NCBI GenBank assembly: GCA_038214085.1
Contig: JBBQSF010000065.1
Span: 1 to 16,192 of the forward strand
DNA length: 16,192 nt
Source of the DNA: JBBQSF01 sp038214085
GTDB lineage: Bacteria; Bacteroidota; Bacteroidia; Bacteroidales; CG2-30-32-10
Direction: 5' to 3'
Shown here: positions 1 to 6,571 of the stretch, piece after piece
Layout: every line of letters begins with the position of its first letter
Position numbering within the stretch: position 1 is the first letter of the stretch
Notes under the pieces: model-generated
Databases searched by the model: none
What the model saw: the letters and a program-made list of their open reading frames with translations, nothing else
Told to the model about the DNA's origin: nothing
Made by a program: the position numbers and the translations under genes

Positions 1-13
1 TTTGAGTAAATAA

Positions 14-892
14 ATGACAGAAGAAAAGAAAAAACGAAAAACATTTTTCAAAAAGCTTAAGAATAAATACAGGCTTGTAATTTTGAATGCAGACACTTTT
101 GAAGAAAAGGTTTCCATAAGGCTTTCGCGGCTTAATGTGTTTGTAATTATTGTTGCAGCCTCTGTTCTTCTGGTTATTGCAACCACTTATATTATTGCAT
201 TCACACCGCTTAAGGAATTCATTCCCGGCTACGGTTCACAATCCGAACGAACCCTCCGAAACCTAATGTTGAAAGCCGATTCGCTTGAAGAAGATGTAAA
301 ACAAAAAGATTTATATCTCTACAATATCAAAAATATCATGGAAGGTAAAGAAGTGGTTGACAAATTGCCTGAGAAGCCAGACTCTTCGGCTTCAAATTAT
401 GATAACATCAACTTTACAAAATCGAAAGAAGATTCCCTGCTAAGGATAGAAGTAGAAGCTCAGGAAAAGTACAATTTGGCCGAAGGGATTTCTGTGGGTT
501 CTGCAGCTGCATCATCCATTAGCAATCTTTTCTTTTTTACTCCATTAAAGGGAATTGTAACCAATAATTTCAACATTACTTCGGGGCACTATGGCGTCGA
601 TATTGTTTCAAAGAAAAATGAAGCCATAAAATCCACACTCGACGGAACAGTTATTTTTGCATCGTGGACGCTTAAAACCGGCTACACCATTGCTATTCAG
701 CACAAAGAAAATCTGATTTCTGTTTACAAACACAATTCAGTACTTCTTAAACGGGAAGGTGAATATGTAAAAGCAGGCGAAGTGATTGCCATTATTGGCG
801 AAACAGGTGAACTCTCCACTGGTCCGCATTTGCATTTTGAATTATGGTTTAACGGAAGTCCTGTTAATCCTAAAGATTACATGGTATTTTAA
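14..892 (+). CDS. Membrane-anchored M23 family metallopeptidase (LytM/NlpD-like)
   Basis: 292 aa. A basic cytoplasmic N-terminus (about residues 1-40) is followed by one hydrophobic segment (about 41-63), a charged helical linker (about 75-115) and a C-terminal M23 domain (about 175-290). The metal-site pattern of the LytM family is visible: H192 and D196 in HYGVD, H240 in YKH, and H272/H274 in PHLHFE. All ligands are present, so it may be an active peptidoglycan endopeptidase, although divergent members act as amidase activators. The topology places the peptidase domain in the periplasm. The ATG at 14 gives a sensible positively charged N-terminus before the membrane segment. The stop lies 9 bp before dxr, which suggests cotranscription with dxr, rseP and cobB. 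The promoter would lie outside the window. The M23 assignment is firm; the substrate is inferred. Confidence 0.88.
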   Translation: MTEEKKKRKTFFKKLKNKYRLVILNADTFEEKVSIRLSRLNVFVIIVAASVLLVIATTYIIAFTPLKEFIPGYGSQSERTLRNLMLKADSLEEDVKQKDLYLYNIKNIMEGKEVVDKLPEKPDSSASNYDNINFTKSKEDSLLRIEVEAQEKYNLAEGISVGSAAASSISNLFFFTPLKGIVTNNFNITSGHYGVDIVSKKNEAIKSTLDGTVIFASWTLKTGYTIAIQHKENLISVYKHNSVLLKREGEYVKAGEVIAIIGETGELSTGPHLHFELWFNGSPVNPKDYMVF

Positions 893-901
893 TTTTTCAT
901 T

Positions 902-2146
902 TTGAAGAAACACATCGCTATATTAGGATCCACAGGGTCGATAGGTACACAGGCACTTGATGTTATAAGAGCCAACCCTGATGCTTTTTCGGTTGAAGTT
1001 CTTACCGCCAACAACAATGCGGATCTTTTAATAAGGCAGGCGCTTGAATTCCGACCCGACTCCGTTGTTATTGCCAACGAAAATCATTATAAATATATTA
1101 AAGAATCCCTTTCTGATTCCGATATTAAAGTGTATGCAGGAGCTGATGCCATTGAACAAGTACTCGAACTCGACAATATCGATCTCGTTCTTACTGCTTT
1201 GGTAGGTTTCAGTGGCTTAAAACCAACAATAAGCGCAATACAAGCCGGCAAGCAAATTGCGCTGGCAAACAAAGAAACCCTTGTGGTTGCAGGAGAAATG
1301 ATAACTTCTATGGCAAGAGATAAAGGCGTAAATATTTATCCTGTCGACTCTGAACATTCCGCAATTTTTCAATGCTTGGCTGGAGAATTTCACAATCCGG
1401 TAGAAAAAATAATACTTACTGCGTCTGGTGGGCCGTTCAGAGGGAAAACCTCAGAAGAATTAAAAAATGTTACATTGAGTCAGGCATTGAAACATCCAAA
1501 TTGGACTATGGGAAGTAAAGTTACCATCGACTCGGCAACCATGATGAACAAAGGCCTTGAAGTAATTGAAGCCAAATGGTTGTTTGCATTAAAACCCGAA
1601 CAAATTGATGTGGTGGTGCACCCACAATCGATCATACATTCTATGGTTCAATTTACAGATGGATCAATAAAGGCACAAATGGGTTTGCCAGATATGAAAC
1701 TTCCGATACAGTATGCCCTTGCATATCCAAACCGTATTTTTTCCGCGTTCCCACGTTTTGATTTCACTTCTTATCCTCAACTTACATTCGAAAAGCCTGA
1801 CACCAAGGTTTTCAGATGTCTGAATCTGGCTTTTGAAGCACTCGCTCAAGGTGGAAATATGCCTTGCGTTCTGAATGCTGCCAACGAAATTGCGGTAAGT
1901 GCATTTTTATCTGAACGAATCGGGTTTACAGAAATTCCCGTTATCATTGAAAAAACGCTTCGAAATTCTACTTTTATCACCATCCCGATCTTCAAAGCCT
2001 TATTGATACTGATAATGCTGCAAGGCAAATGGCAAGCTCACTGCTGTAAGAGAATTATCGCTATTCCTTTTTATGTTTTCCTTATATTTGCAAACCTATT
2101 TTTTATTTATGGAAATTTTCATCAAAGCATTGCAACTCATTTTTAG
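902..2146 (+). CDS. dxr: 1-deoxy-D-xylulose 5-phosphate reductoisomerase, 3' end frameshifted
   Basis: Dxr (IspC) converts DXP to 2-C-methyl-D-erythritol 4-phosphate using NADPH, the committed step of the MEP isoprenoid pathway in the cytosol. Visible signatures are the Rossmann loop GSTGSIG (residues 9-15), LANKET (121-126), the metal ligands D149 and E151 in PVDSEHS, and MMNKGLE (214-220) with E220. The start is TTG at 902, because M-K-K-H-I-A-I-L-G is the standard N-terminus and no ATG fits. The open frame gives 414 aa, but its last 53 or so residues do not look like Dxr and end in a hydrophobic stretch. From 1987 the frame shifted by one base reads DLQSLIDTDNAARQMASS and stops at 2049, matching the usual Dxr C-terminus. 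One extra C in the CCC at 1984-1986 would restore a protein of about 382 aa. As read, the ORF overruns into the rseP start. It is either a sequencing or assembly indel or a real lesion. Confidence 0.92.
   Translation: MKKHIAILGSTGSIGTQALDVIRANPDAFSVEVLTANNNADLLIRQALEFRPDSVVIANENHYKYIKESLSDSDIKVYAGADAIEQVLELDNIDLVLTALVGFSGLKPTISAIQAGKQIALANKETLVVAGEMITSMARDKGVNIYPVDSEHSAIFQCLAGEFHNPVEKIILTASGGPFRGKTSEELKNVTLSQALKHPNWTMGSKVTIDSATMMNKGLEVIEAKWLFALKPEQIDVVVHPQSIIHSMVQFTDGSIKAQMGLPDMKLPIQYALAYPNRIFSAFPRFDFTSYPQLTFEKPDTKVFRCLNLAFEALAQGGNMPCVLNAANEIAVSAFLSERIGFTEIPVIIEKTLRNSTFITIPIFKALLILIMLQGKWQAHCCKRIIAIPFYVFLIFANLFFIYGNFHQSIATHF
2083..2090 (+). promoter_or_regulatory. Possible -7 box (TATATTTG) for rseP
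   Basis: TATATTTG matches the Bacteroidetes -7 consensus TAnnTTTG and lies 18 bp before the ATG at 2109. No clear TTTG -33 box is seen 19-20 bp upstream. It falls after the frame-restored dxr stop (2049), which fits an internal operon promoter. It also argues against an rseP start at 2073. Confidence 0.35.
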
Positions 2147-3431
2147 TTTGTCCATTCTTGTAATACTGCACGAACTCGGACATTTTATTCCTGCAAAATT
2201 ATTTAAAATTAAAGTAGAGAAATTTTATCTTTTTTTTGATCCATGGTTCTCTCTTTTCAAAAAGAAATACAAAGACACTGAATATGGTATTGGCTGGCTT
2301 CCGTTAGGAGGATATGTAAAAATTTCCGGAATGATTGACGAATCCATGGACAAAGAGCAAATGAAACAGCCTCCCCAACCTTGGGAATTCCGGTCGAAAC
2401 CAACATGGCAACGCCTTATTATTATGATTGGTGGAGTTACCATGAATGTGATACTTGCAATTGTAATTTATATTGTAATGCTTGCCGTTTGGGGCGAAGA
2501 ATATCTTCCAACCAAAAATGTAAAATACGGAATCACCTGCGATAGTTTAGCCATGGAAATGGGACTTCGGAACGGTGATAAAATCCTATCCATTGACAAT
2601 AATTACGTAGACGATTTTGCGAAAATTCCTTCTGAAATAATTCTTGAAAATGCCAAAACCATACAGGTGGAACGCGATGGAAAACAAGAAAACGTTTTAA
2701 TTCCAAGTGGAATTATCAGCAAACTTATCAAGAAAAAAACTCCCGATTTTATTGGTATCCGTTATCCTTTTGTTGTCGGTGGTTTTTTAAAAAATTCTGT
2801 TGCTGAAAAAGCCGGTGTAAAAATAAACGATCAAATCATAGGAATAGAACAAACCCTTACTGCCTACTTTGACCAGTTCCGTGGCGAAATTGTAAAGTAC
2901 AAAAACAAAGAAATTTCGTTGATGGTTTTGAGAAATAAAGACACATTGCGCCTTCCGATGAAAGTTACCGAAGAAGGAACCATTGGCGTACAAACCACGG
3001 ATATTACAAAAGTTTTTGAAACGAAAAAACACGAATACACCATACTTCAGGCCATTCCTGCCGGTGCAGTAAAAGCGTACAAAGCTGTTGGCAATTACCT
3101 GAAACAACTGAAACTTATTTTTTCCCCAGAAACCAAGGCTTATGAATCTCTTGGAGGTTTTATTTCAATTGGAAAAATATTTCCTGCCGAGTGGGACTGG
3201 CAATCGTTTTGGAGCCTTACCGCTTTTCTTTCCATTATTCTTGCAATCATGAATCTCCTGCCAATTCCTGCGCTTGATGGCGGGCATGTATTGTTCTTGC
3301 TTTACGAAATTGTTACGCGCCGCAAACCGAGCGAAAAATTCCTGGAATATGCGCAATATGTAGGAATGATATTGCTTCTTGCTTTGCTTGTGTTTGCAAA
3401 CGGAAACGACATCTGGAAACTTTTCAAATAA
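2109..3431 (+). CDS. rseP: RIP metalloprotease RseP (site-2 protease family)
   Basis: 440 aa inner-membrane zinc protease of the S2P/M50 family. Members cut transmembrane segments, typically of anti-sigma factors or remnant signal peptides. The N-terminal membrane segment carries HELGH (H21, E22, H25). A GGxxxN-type loop follows (about 109-113), then two PDZ-like regions (about 139-200 and 218-295), and the third zinc ligand motif LDGGH near 389-393 in a C-terminal membrane helix preceded by NLLPIPA. All catalytic parts are intact. I chose the ATG at 2109, not the in-frame ATG at 2073, because M-E-I-F-I-K-A-L-Q directly precedes the first membrane helix as in homologues, and because a -7 promoter box lies between the two. 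It follows dxr by 59 bp if the dxr frame is restored, and precedes cobB by 8 bp. The anti-sigma target cannot be told from this window. Confidence 0.93.
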   Translation: MEIFIKALQLIFSLSILVILHELGHFIPAKLFKIKVEKFYLFFDPWFSLFKKKYKDTEYGIGWLPLGGYVKISGMIDESMDKEQMKQPPQPWEFRSKPTWQRLIIMIGGVTMNVILAIVIYIVMLAVWGEEYLPTKNVKYGITCDSLAMEMGLRNGDKILSIDNNYVDDFAKIPSEIILENAKTIQVERDGKQENVLIPSGIISKLIKKKTPDFIGIRYPFVVGGFLKNSVAEKAGVKINDQIIGIEQTLTAYFDQFRGEIVKYKNKEISLMVLRNKDTLRLPMKVTEEGTIGVQTTDITKVFETKKHEYTILQAIPAGAVKAYKAVGNYLKQLKLIFSPETKAYESLGGFISIGKIFPAEWDWQSFWSLTAFLSIILAIMNLLPIPALDGGHVLFLLYEIVTRRKPSEKFLEYAQYVGMILLLALLVFANGNDIWKLFK

Positions 3432-3439
3432 ACATTTGA

Positions 3440-4132
3440 ATGAAAAAGGTGGTTGTTCTTACAGGAGCAGGCATTAGTGCCGAAAGCGGAATTAAAACTT
3501 TTCGCGACAGCAATGGTTTATGGGAAGAATACCGCGTTGAGGACGTTGCCACTTTTGAAGCCTGGCAAAGAAATCAGAATTTGGTTCTGGAATTTTACAA
3601 TCAACGCCGCAAGCAATTGCTAGATGTAAAACCCAATGCGGCTCATTTTGCTTTAGCTCAATTGGAGCAGTTTTTTGATGTTGAAATCATAACCCAAAAT
3701 GTTGATGATTTGCACGAACGGGGCGGTTCTTCAAAAATTCTTCATTTGCATGGCGAATTAAAAAAGGTGAGAAGTACGTTGGATGAAAATCTTGTTTACA
3801 CTCTAGATGGTTGGGAACTTAAGCCCGGCGACAAATGCCCAAAAGGTTCACAACTTCGCCCCCATATTGTTTGGTTTGGCGAAGCGGTTCCGAATATTGT
3901 TCCGGCTGCCGAAATTTGCGCTAAAGCGGATATACTAATTGTTATTGGAACTTCATTAAATGTATATCCTGCGGCAGGTTTATTAAGTTTTGCCCCTTCT
4001 GGAATACCAAAATATCTTATCGATCCGAAAGCCTCACCGGTTTCCGGAATTCGGAACTTAACAGTAATAACTAAAACAGCAGGAGTAGGTGTGCCGGAAT
4101 TGGTACAAAAATTAATTGCAGAAAACCGCTAA
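3440..4132 (+). CDS. cobB: NAD-dependent protein deacylase, class III (SIRT5/CobB-like) sirtuin
   Basis: 230 aa, the usual size of a bacterial sirtuin core. Visible are the NAD-binding TGAGISAESGI (8-18) with TFR (20-22), TQNVDDLHERGG (85-96), the catalytic H104 in HLHGEL, RPHIVWFGE (140-148) and GTSLNVYPAAGL (170-181). Y53 and R56 in FYNQRR correspond to the Tyr and Arg that read negatively charged acyl groups in SIRT5 and E. coli CobB, so desuccinylase, demalonylase or deglutarylase activity is likely alongside deacetylation. The region that normally holds four zinc-binding cysteines (about 108-140) has only one, C133, so the zinc site appears lost. The ATG is 8 bp after rseP; this is the last gene of the run. 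Sirtuin identity is firm; acyl preference is inferred from the YxxR motif. Confidence 0.92.
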   Translation: MKKVVVLTGAGISAESGIKTFRDSNGLWEEYRVEDVATFEAWQRNQNLVLEFYNQRRKQLLDVKPNAAHFALAQLEQFFDVEIITQNVDDLHERGGSSKILHLHGELKKVRSTLDENLVYTLDGWELKPGDKCPKGSQLRPHIVWFGEAVPNIVPAAEICAKADILIVIGTSLNVYPAAGLLSFAPSGIPKYLIDPKASPVSGIRNLTVITKTAGVGVPELVQKLIAENR

Positions 4133-4147
4133 AAATCTTATTAATTG

Positions 4148-4221
4148 GAACGCTGATTTATTTGATTATATATGATTTGCGCTGATTAACTTATCATAAA
4201 AAATCCGCATTATCTGTGTTC
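4148..4221. repeat. Degenerate intergenic repeat (CGCTGATT units, imperfect palindrome)
   Basis: CGCTGATT occurs twice as a direct repeat (4151-4158 and 4180-4187), and the end carries an ATCTGTGTTC segment (4212-4221). GAACGCTGAT at 4148-4157 pairs with 4212-4221 at 8 of 10 positions, with one further G-U pair, so the segment can fold on itself. From memory it resembles the interspersed 'CGCTGATT...ATCTGCGTTC' intergenic repeats found in many environmental bacterial genomes. It fills the gap between convergent cobB and sodB and may also act as a weak terminator. The family assignment is from recognition only. Confidence 0.5.
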
Positions 4222-4225
4222 TATT

Positions 4226-4807
4226 CTATCCGATAAATCTTTTTTCCACCTTATCCCAGTTTATCAGTTGCCAGAATGCACCAACATAATCGGGGCGTTT
4301 GTTCTGATAATCGAGATAATAAGCATGTTCCCATACGTCGCAGGTGAGCAAAGGCTTTAATCCGTTTTTCATGGGATTTCCCGCATTGCTTTCCTGAACT
4401 ATTTCAATGGAGCCATCTTCTTTCTGTACCAACCAAGCCCAGCCGGAGCCAAACAAAGTTACAGAAGCTGCCGTAAACTTTTCTTTAAACTGTGCAAACG
4501 AACCAAATGTTTTATTGATTGCTTCTGCAATTTGCCCTTTAGGTTCTCCGCCTGCATTGGGTGCAAAACTTTCCCAATAAAATGTGTGGTTCCATACTTG
4601 GGCAGCATTGTTAAAAATTCCACCGCTGGCTTTTTTAATAATTTCTTCGAGCGAAAGATTTTCAAATTCCGTTCCCGGAACCAGATTGTTTAAATTGTTT
4701 ACGTATGCCTGGTGGTGTTTGCCGTAGTGAAACTCCAGTGTGTGTTTTGAAATTATTGGTTCCAATGCATCCATTGCATAAGGAAGTTCGGGAAGTGTAA
4801 AGCTCAT
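4226..4807 (-). CDS. sodB: Superoxide dismutase, Fe (or cambialistic Fe/Mn) type
   Basis: 193 aa, a complete cytosolic iron/manganese superoxide dismutase that disproportionates superoxide to oxygen and peroxide. Metal ligands by position are H27 (EFHYGKHH), H74 (VWNHTFYW), D157 and H161 (DVWEHAYYLDY), one residue offset from the E. coli FeSOD numbering. Q70 in NNAAQVWNH is the second-sphere glutamine in the position typical of iron enzymes; manganese enzymes usually supply it from the other domain. This favours iron or cambialistic use, as in anaerobic Bacteroidetes. Single-gene unit convergent with cobB. The start at 4807 fits: the protein begins directly with the conserved F-x-L-P-x-L-P-Y. 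A strong promoter lies 22-53 bp upstream. Family certain; metal preference inferred. Confidence 0.96.
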   Translation of the reverse strand: MSFTLPELPYAMDALEPIISKHTLEFHYGKHHQAYVNNLNNLVPGTEFENLSLEEIIKKASGGIFNNAAQVWNHTFYWESFAPNAGGEPKGQIAEAINKTFGSFAQFKEKFTAASVTLFGSGWAWLVQKEDGSIEIVQESNAGNPMKNGLKPLLTCDVWEHAYYLDYQNKRPDYVGAFWQLINWDKVEKRFIG

Positions 4808-4829
4808 AATTGTAATTTTTAATTTGATT

Positions 4830-4860
4830 CAAAGTTAGTGAAAATAATTTCAAGAGCAAA
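4830..4860 (-). promoter_or_regulatory. sodB promoter (TTTG-N19-TAACTTTG)
   Basis: On the minus strand TTTG (4860-4857) is followed by exactly 19 bases and then TAACTTTG (4837-4830). This is a full match to the Bacteroidetes primary sigma promoter pattern TTTG-N19-TAnnTTTG. Transcription should start a few bases past 4830, giving a short leader to the ATG at 4807. Confidence 0.75.
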
Positions 4861-4972
4861 ATATCATGAAATTATTTTTAACATGACCTATCAAAAACAA
4901 GAGATAAAAAAGACAATATTATCACCAAATTAGCATATAATACTGATTAATCGAAATTAATTTACAAGCATA

Positions 4973-5004
4973 CTTGACATTGATAATTTCTTGATGTACA
5001 TTTG
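4973..5004 (+). promoter_or_regulatory. Candidate promoter (CTTG-N20-TACATTTG)
   Basis: TACATTTG (4997-5004) matches TAnnTTTG, and CTTG (4973-4976) sits 20 bp upstream as a -33 box. It points toward the short ORF whose ATG is at 5019, so something is probably transcribed here. Predicted from the motif only. Confidence 0.45.
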
Positions 5005-5018
5005 AAACTTTATAAATT

Positions 5019-5087
5019 ATGTATAAAATGTCCTATTTCTTATTGGCAATTGTATCTATTTTGCTAAGCGGAAAGGATCATTTCTAA
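5019..5087 (+). CDS. Possible 22-residue hydrophobic small protein
   Basis: An ATG at 5019 opens 22 codons ending in TAA at 5085. The peptide begins MYKMSYFLLAIVSILL and ends SGKDHF, so it has one hydrophobic run long enough for a short membrane helix or the start of a signal peptide. The ATG lies 14 bp after a good TAnnTTTG promoter box, the same spacing as for other genes here. No Shine-Dalgarno is seen, which is normal for this group. It could be a genuine small membrane protein, the stub of a decayed secreted-protein gene, or a chance ORF in the leader of an untranslated RNA. No function can be assigned. Confidence 0.25.
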   Translation: MYKMSYFLLAIVSILLSGKDHF

Positions 5088-5235
5088 AATATCATTTCAA
5101 TAAACATAAAAATACGATTTTGCCTTTTCAAACAAATTGCCGCCGATAAAATTGTGGTGATAAAATGAAATCAGGTCTATTAATACTCATTCGTTGTTCA
5201 AAATATTTGGAAGTTTTACCAAAATAAAAATTCCT

Positions 5236-5243
5236 TACATTTG
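5236..5243 (+). promoter_or_regulatory. -7 box (TACATTTG) of the small lipoprotein gene
   Basis: TACATTTG matches TAnnTTTG and ends 13 bp before the ATG at 5257. The nearest TTTG upstream (5206-5209) is 26 bp away, further than usual, so the -33 part is weak. Its position supports the start at 5257 rather than the in-frame ATG at 5194. Confidence 0.5.
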
Positions 5244-5256
5244 CAAAAAACTCAAA

Positions 5257-5469
5257 ATGAAAAACATATTTTTTTTACTTGGCATAACCTTCATGCTCTC
5301 TCTCTCAGCCTGCGGCCCTTCGCAAAAAGAAATGGATGAACAAAAAAGAATCGACGATTCGCTTATGGAAAAAGAACGCAATGTTGCTATTGACAATGCC
5401 AATGCTTTGCTATCCGACACCACAACTACAAAGGATACAATGGCTACCATTGAAACCAAAACAAAATAG
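5257..5469 (+). CDS. Small predicted lipoprotein of unknown function
   Basis: 70 aa. It starts M-K-N-I-F-F-L-L-G, has a hydrophobic signal segment, and ends the signal at a lipobox LSAC with C19 as the lipidated cysteine (signal peptidase II type). The mature part, about 52 residues, is highly charged in its first half (QKEMDEQKRIDDSLMEKER) and rich in Thr, Asp and Lys at the end, with no recognisable domain. It is probably a short helical, envelope-anchored peptide. The in-frame ATG at 5194 would put 21 odd residues before the signal peptide and lies upstream of the -7 box, so I reject it. The gene stands alone and ends before a hairpin terminator. Real gene likely because of the promoter, signal peptide and lipobox; function unknown. 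Confidence 0.72.
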   Translation: MKNIFFLLGITFMLSLSACGPSQKEMDEQKRIDDSLMEKERNVAIDNANALLSDTTTTKDTMATIETKTK

Positions 5470-5597
5470 GGAATTTGATTTCGGTTCACTTCCTACTTCG
5501 GCACTTTTTTGCAACATCAAGATGAGCAATACAAAATAATCAACAGAAATTTTCAGAGTATTGCAACGCTGAAACAGAAGGCAATTAATTAAACCAG

Positions 5598-5646
5598 AAA
5601 TAAAAAAAGGAAGCCATAGTTTTATGATTTCCTTTTTTATTTTTTA
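5598..5646. terminator. Bidirectional hairpin terminator between the lipoprotein gene and fabD
   Basis: AAAAAAGGAA (5603-5612) pairs with TTCCTTTTTT (5629-5638), and inside it CATA (5615-5618) pairs with TATG (5623-5626) around a GTTT loop, with a two-base mismatch between the stems. A T-rich tract follows on the plus strand and the matching A-rich tract precedes it. It can therefore serve both the plus-strand lipoprotein transcript and the minus-strand fabD operon. Confidence 0.7.
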
Positions 5647-5659
5647 CTAAGTATTGGTA

Positions 5660-6538
5660 TTATGCGCTATATGCTTCGATATCGCTTTTAACTTTTTTAA
5701 CCAAACCCTGAAGTACAGTACCTGGGCCCACTTCAATAAATGTTGATGCGCTGTCGGCAATCATGTTTTGCATGATCTGTGTCCAACGCACAGGAGAAGT
5801 AAGTTGGGCATTAAGGTTTTTCTTAATGATATCGGGGTTTTTAACAGGTTGTGCATTTACATTCTGGTAAACAGGGCAAATTGGTTCGATGAATTTTGTT
5901 GCATTAATTGCATCAGCGAGTTCAACACGTGCTGATTCCATAAGTGGTGAATGGAAAGCGCCACCTACTTTTAAGGGCAATGCTCTTTTTGCACCTGCAG
6001 CTTTTAATTTTTCACAGGCAATTTCAATTCCTTTTATGGAACCGGAAATTACCAATTGTCCGGGGCTATTGTAATTTGCAGGAACAACAACCTCATCAGT
6101 AATTGATTTGCAAATATTTTCGGCTATGGCATCGTCAATTCCAAGTATGGCAGCCATGGTTGAAGGGTTTGCTTCACAGGCTTTCTGCATTGCTGATGCA
6201 CGTTTTGAAACGAGAATCAACCCATCTTCGAAAGTAAGGGCTTTTGCCGCAACCAAAGCAGAAAATTCACCCAGTGAATGACCGGCAACCATATCAGGTT
6301 TGAATGATGCACCAAGTGTTTTGGCTAAAATAACTGAATGTAAAAATATTGCAGGCTGTGTTACTTTTGTCTGACGAAGATCTTCATCGGTTCCGGCAAA
6401 CATTAGGTCGGTGATACGGAACCCAAGAATTTCGTTGGCTTTTTCGAACATTTCTTTTGCAAGAGGAGAATTGTCGTACAAATCCTTACCCATTCCAACA
6501 AACTGGGCACCTTGTCCCGGAAATACGTATGCTTTCAT
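5660..6538 (-). CDS. fabD: Malonyl-CoA:ACP transacylase
   Basis: 292 aa, the usual FabD length. The enzyme moves malonyl groups from CoA to acyl carrier protein to feed type II fatty-acid synthesis in the cytosol. Visible are the N-terminal FPGQGAQFVGMG (6-17), the nucleophile S88 in GHSLGEF, the malonate-binding Arg in SKRASAMQ (R113), the catalytic H196 in GGAFHSPLM, and the C-terminal EVGPGTVLQGLVKK. All catalytic residues are present. The ATG at 6538 gives the standard M-K-A-Y-V-F-P-G-Q-G start. It lies 33 bp after the Bax-inhibitor-like gene on the same strand and is probably the last gene of the ptpS-folE-BI1-fabD run. No separate TAnnTTTG box is seen in the short gap. No other fatty-acid genes are in the window. 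Confidence 0.95.
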   Translation of the reverse strand: MKAYVFPGQGAQFVGMGKDLYDNSPLAKEMFEKANEILGFRITDLMFAGTDEDLRQTKVTQPAIFLHSVILAKTLGASFKPDMVAGHSLGEFSALVAAKALTFEDGLILVSKRASAMQKACEANPSTMAAILGIDDAIAENICKSITDEVVVPANYNSPGQLVISGSIKGIEIACEKLKAAGAKRALPLKVGGAFHSPLMESARVELADAINATKFIEPICPVYQNVNAQPVKNPDIIKKNLNAQLTSPVRWTQIMQNMIADSASTFIEVGPGTVLQGLVKKVKSDIEAYSA

Positions 6539-6571
6539 AAAATAATATAAGTTATTGAATTTTAATAATAA

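Larger units (their letters stand above)
4861..5235. other. Intergenic region with little recognisable content
   Basis: AT-rich stretch between the divergent sodB and small-lipoprotein genes. Apart from the promoter and short ORF near 4973-5087, listed separately, I see no long ORF, no tRNA-like fold and no array. The downstream part (about 5090-5205) holds nothing I can name. Confidence 0.4.

Noticed and set aside
1984..1990. Programmed -1 frameshift in dxr
   Set aside because: There is no X XXY YYZ slippery heptamer and no evident downstream pseudoknot; Dxr is not known to use recoding.
2073..2108. In-frame ATG at 2073 as the rseP start
   Set aside because: It adds 12 residues not expected in RseP, and a TATATTTG promoter box lies between it and the ATG at 2109, which gives the usual N-terminus.
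5194..5256. In-frame ATG at 5194 for the small lipoprotein
   Set aside because: It lies before the -7 box and would place 21 residues in front of a well-formed lipoprotein signal peptide.
4133..5659. Hidden CRISPR array, tRNA or toxin-antitoxin genes in the gene-poor region
   Set aside because: No regularly spaced repeats, no cloverleaf-like arms with CCA end, and no paired small ORFs with recognisable motifs were found by eye.
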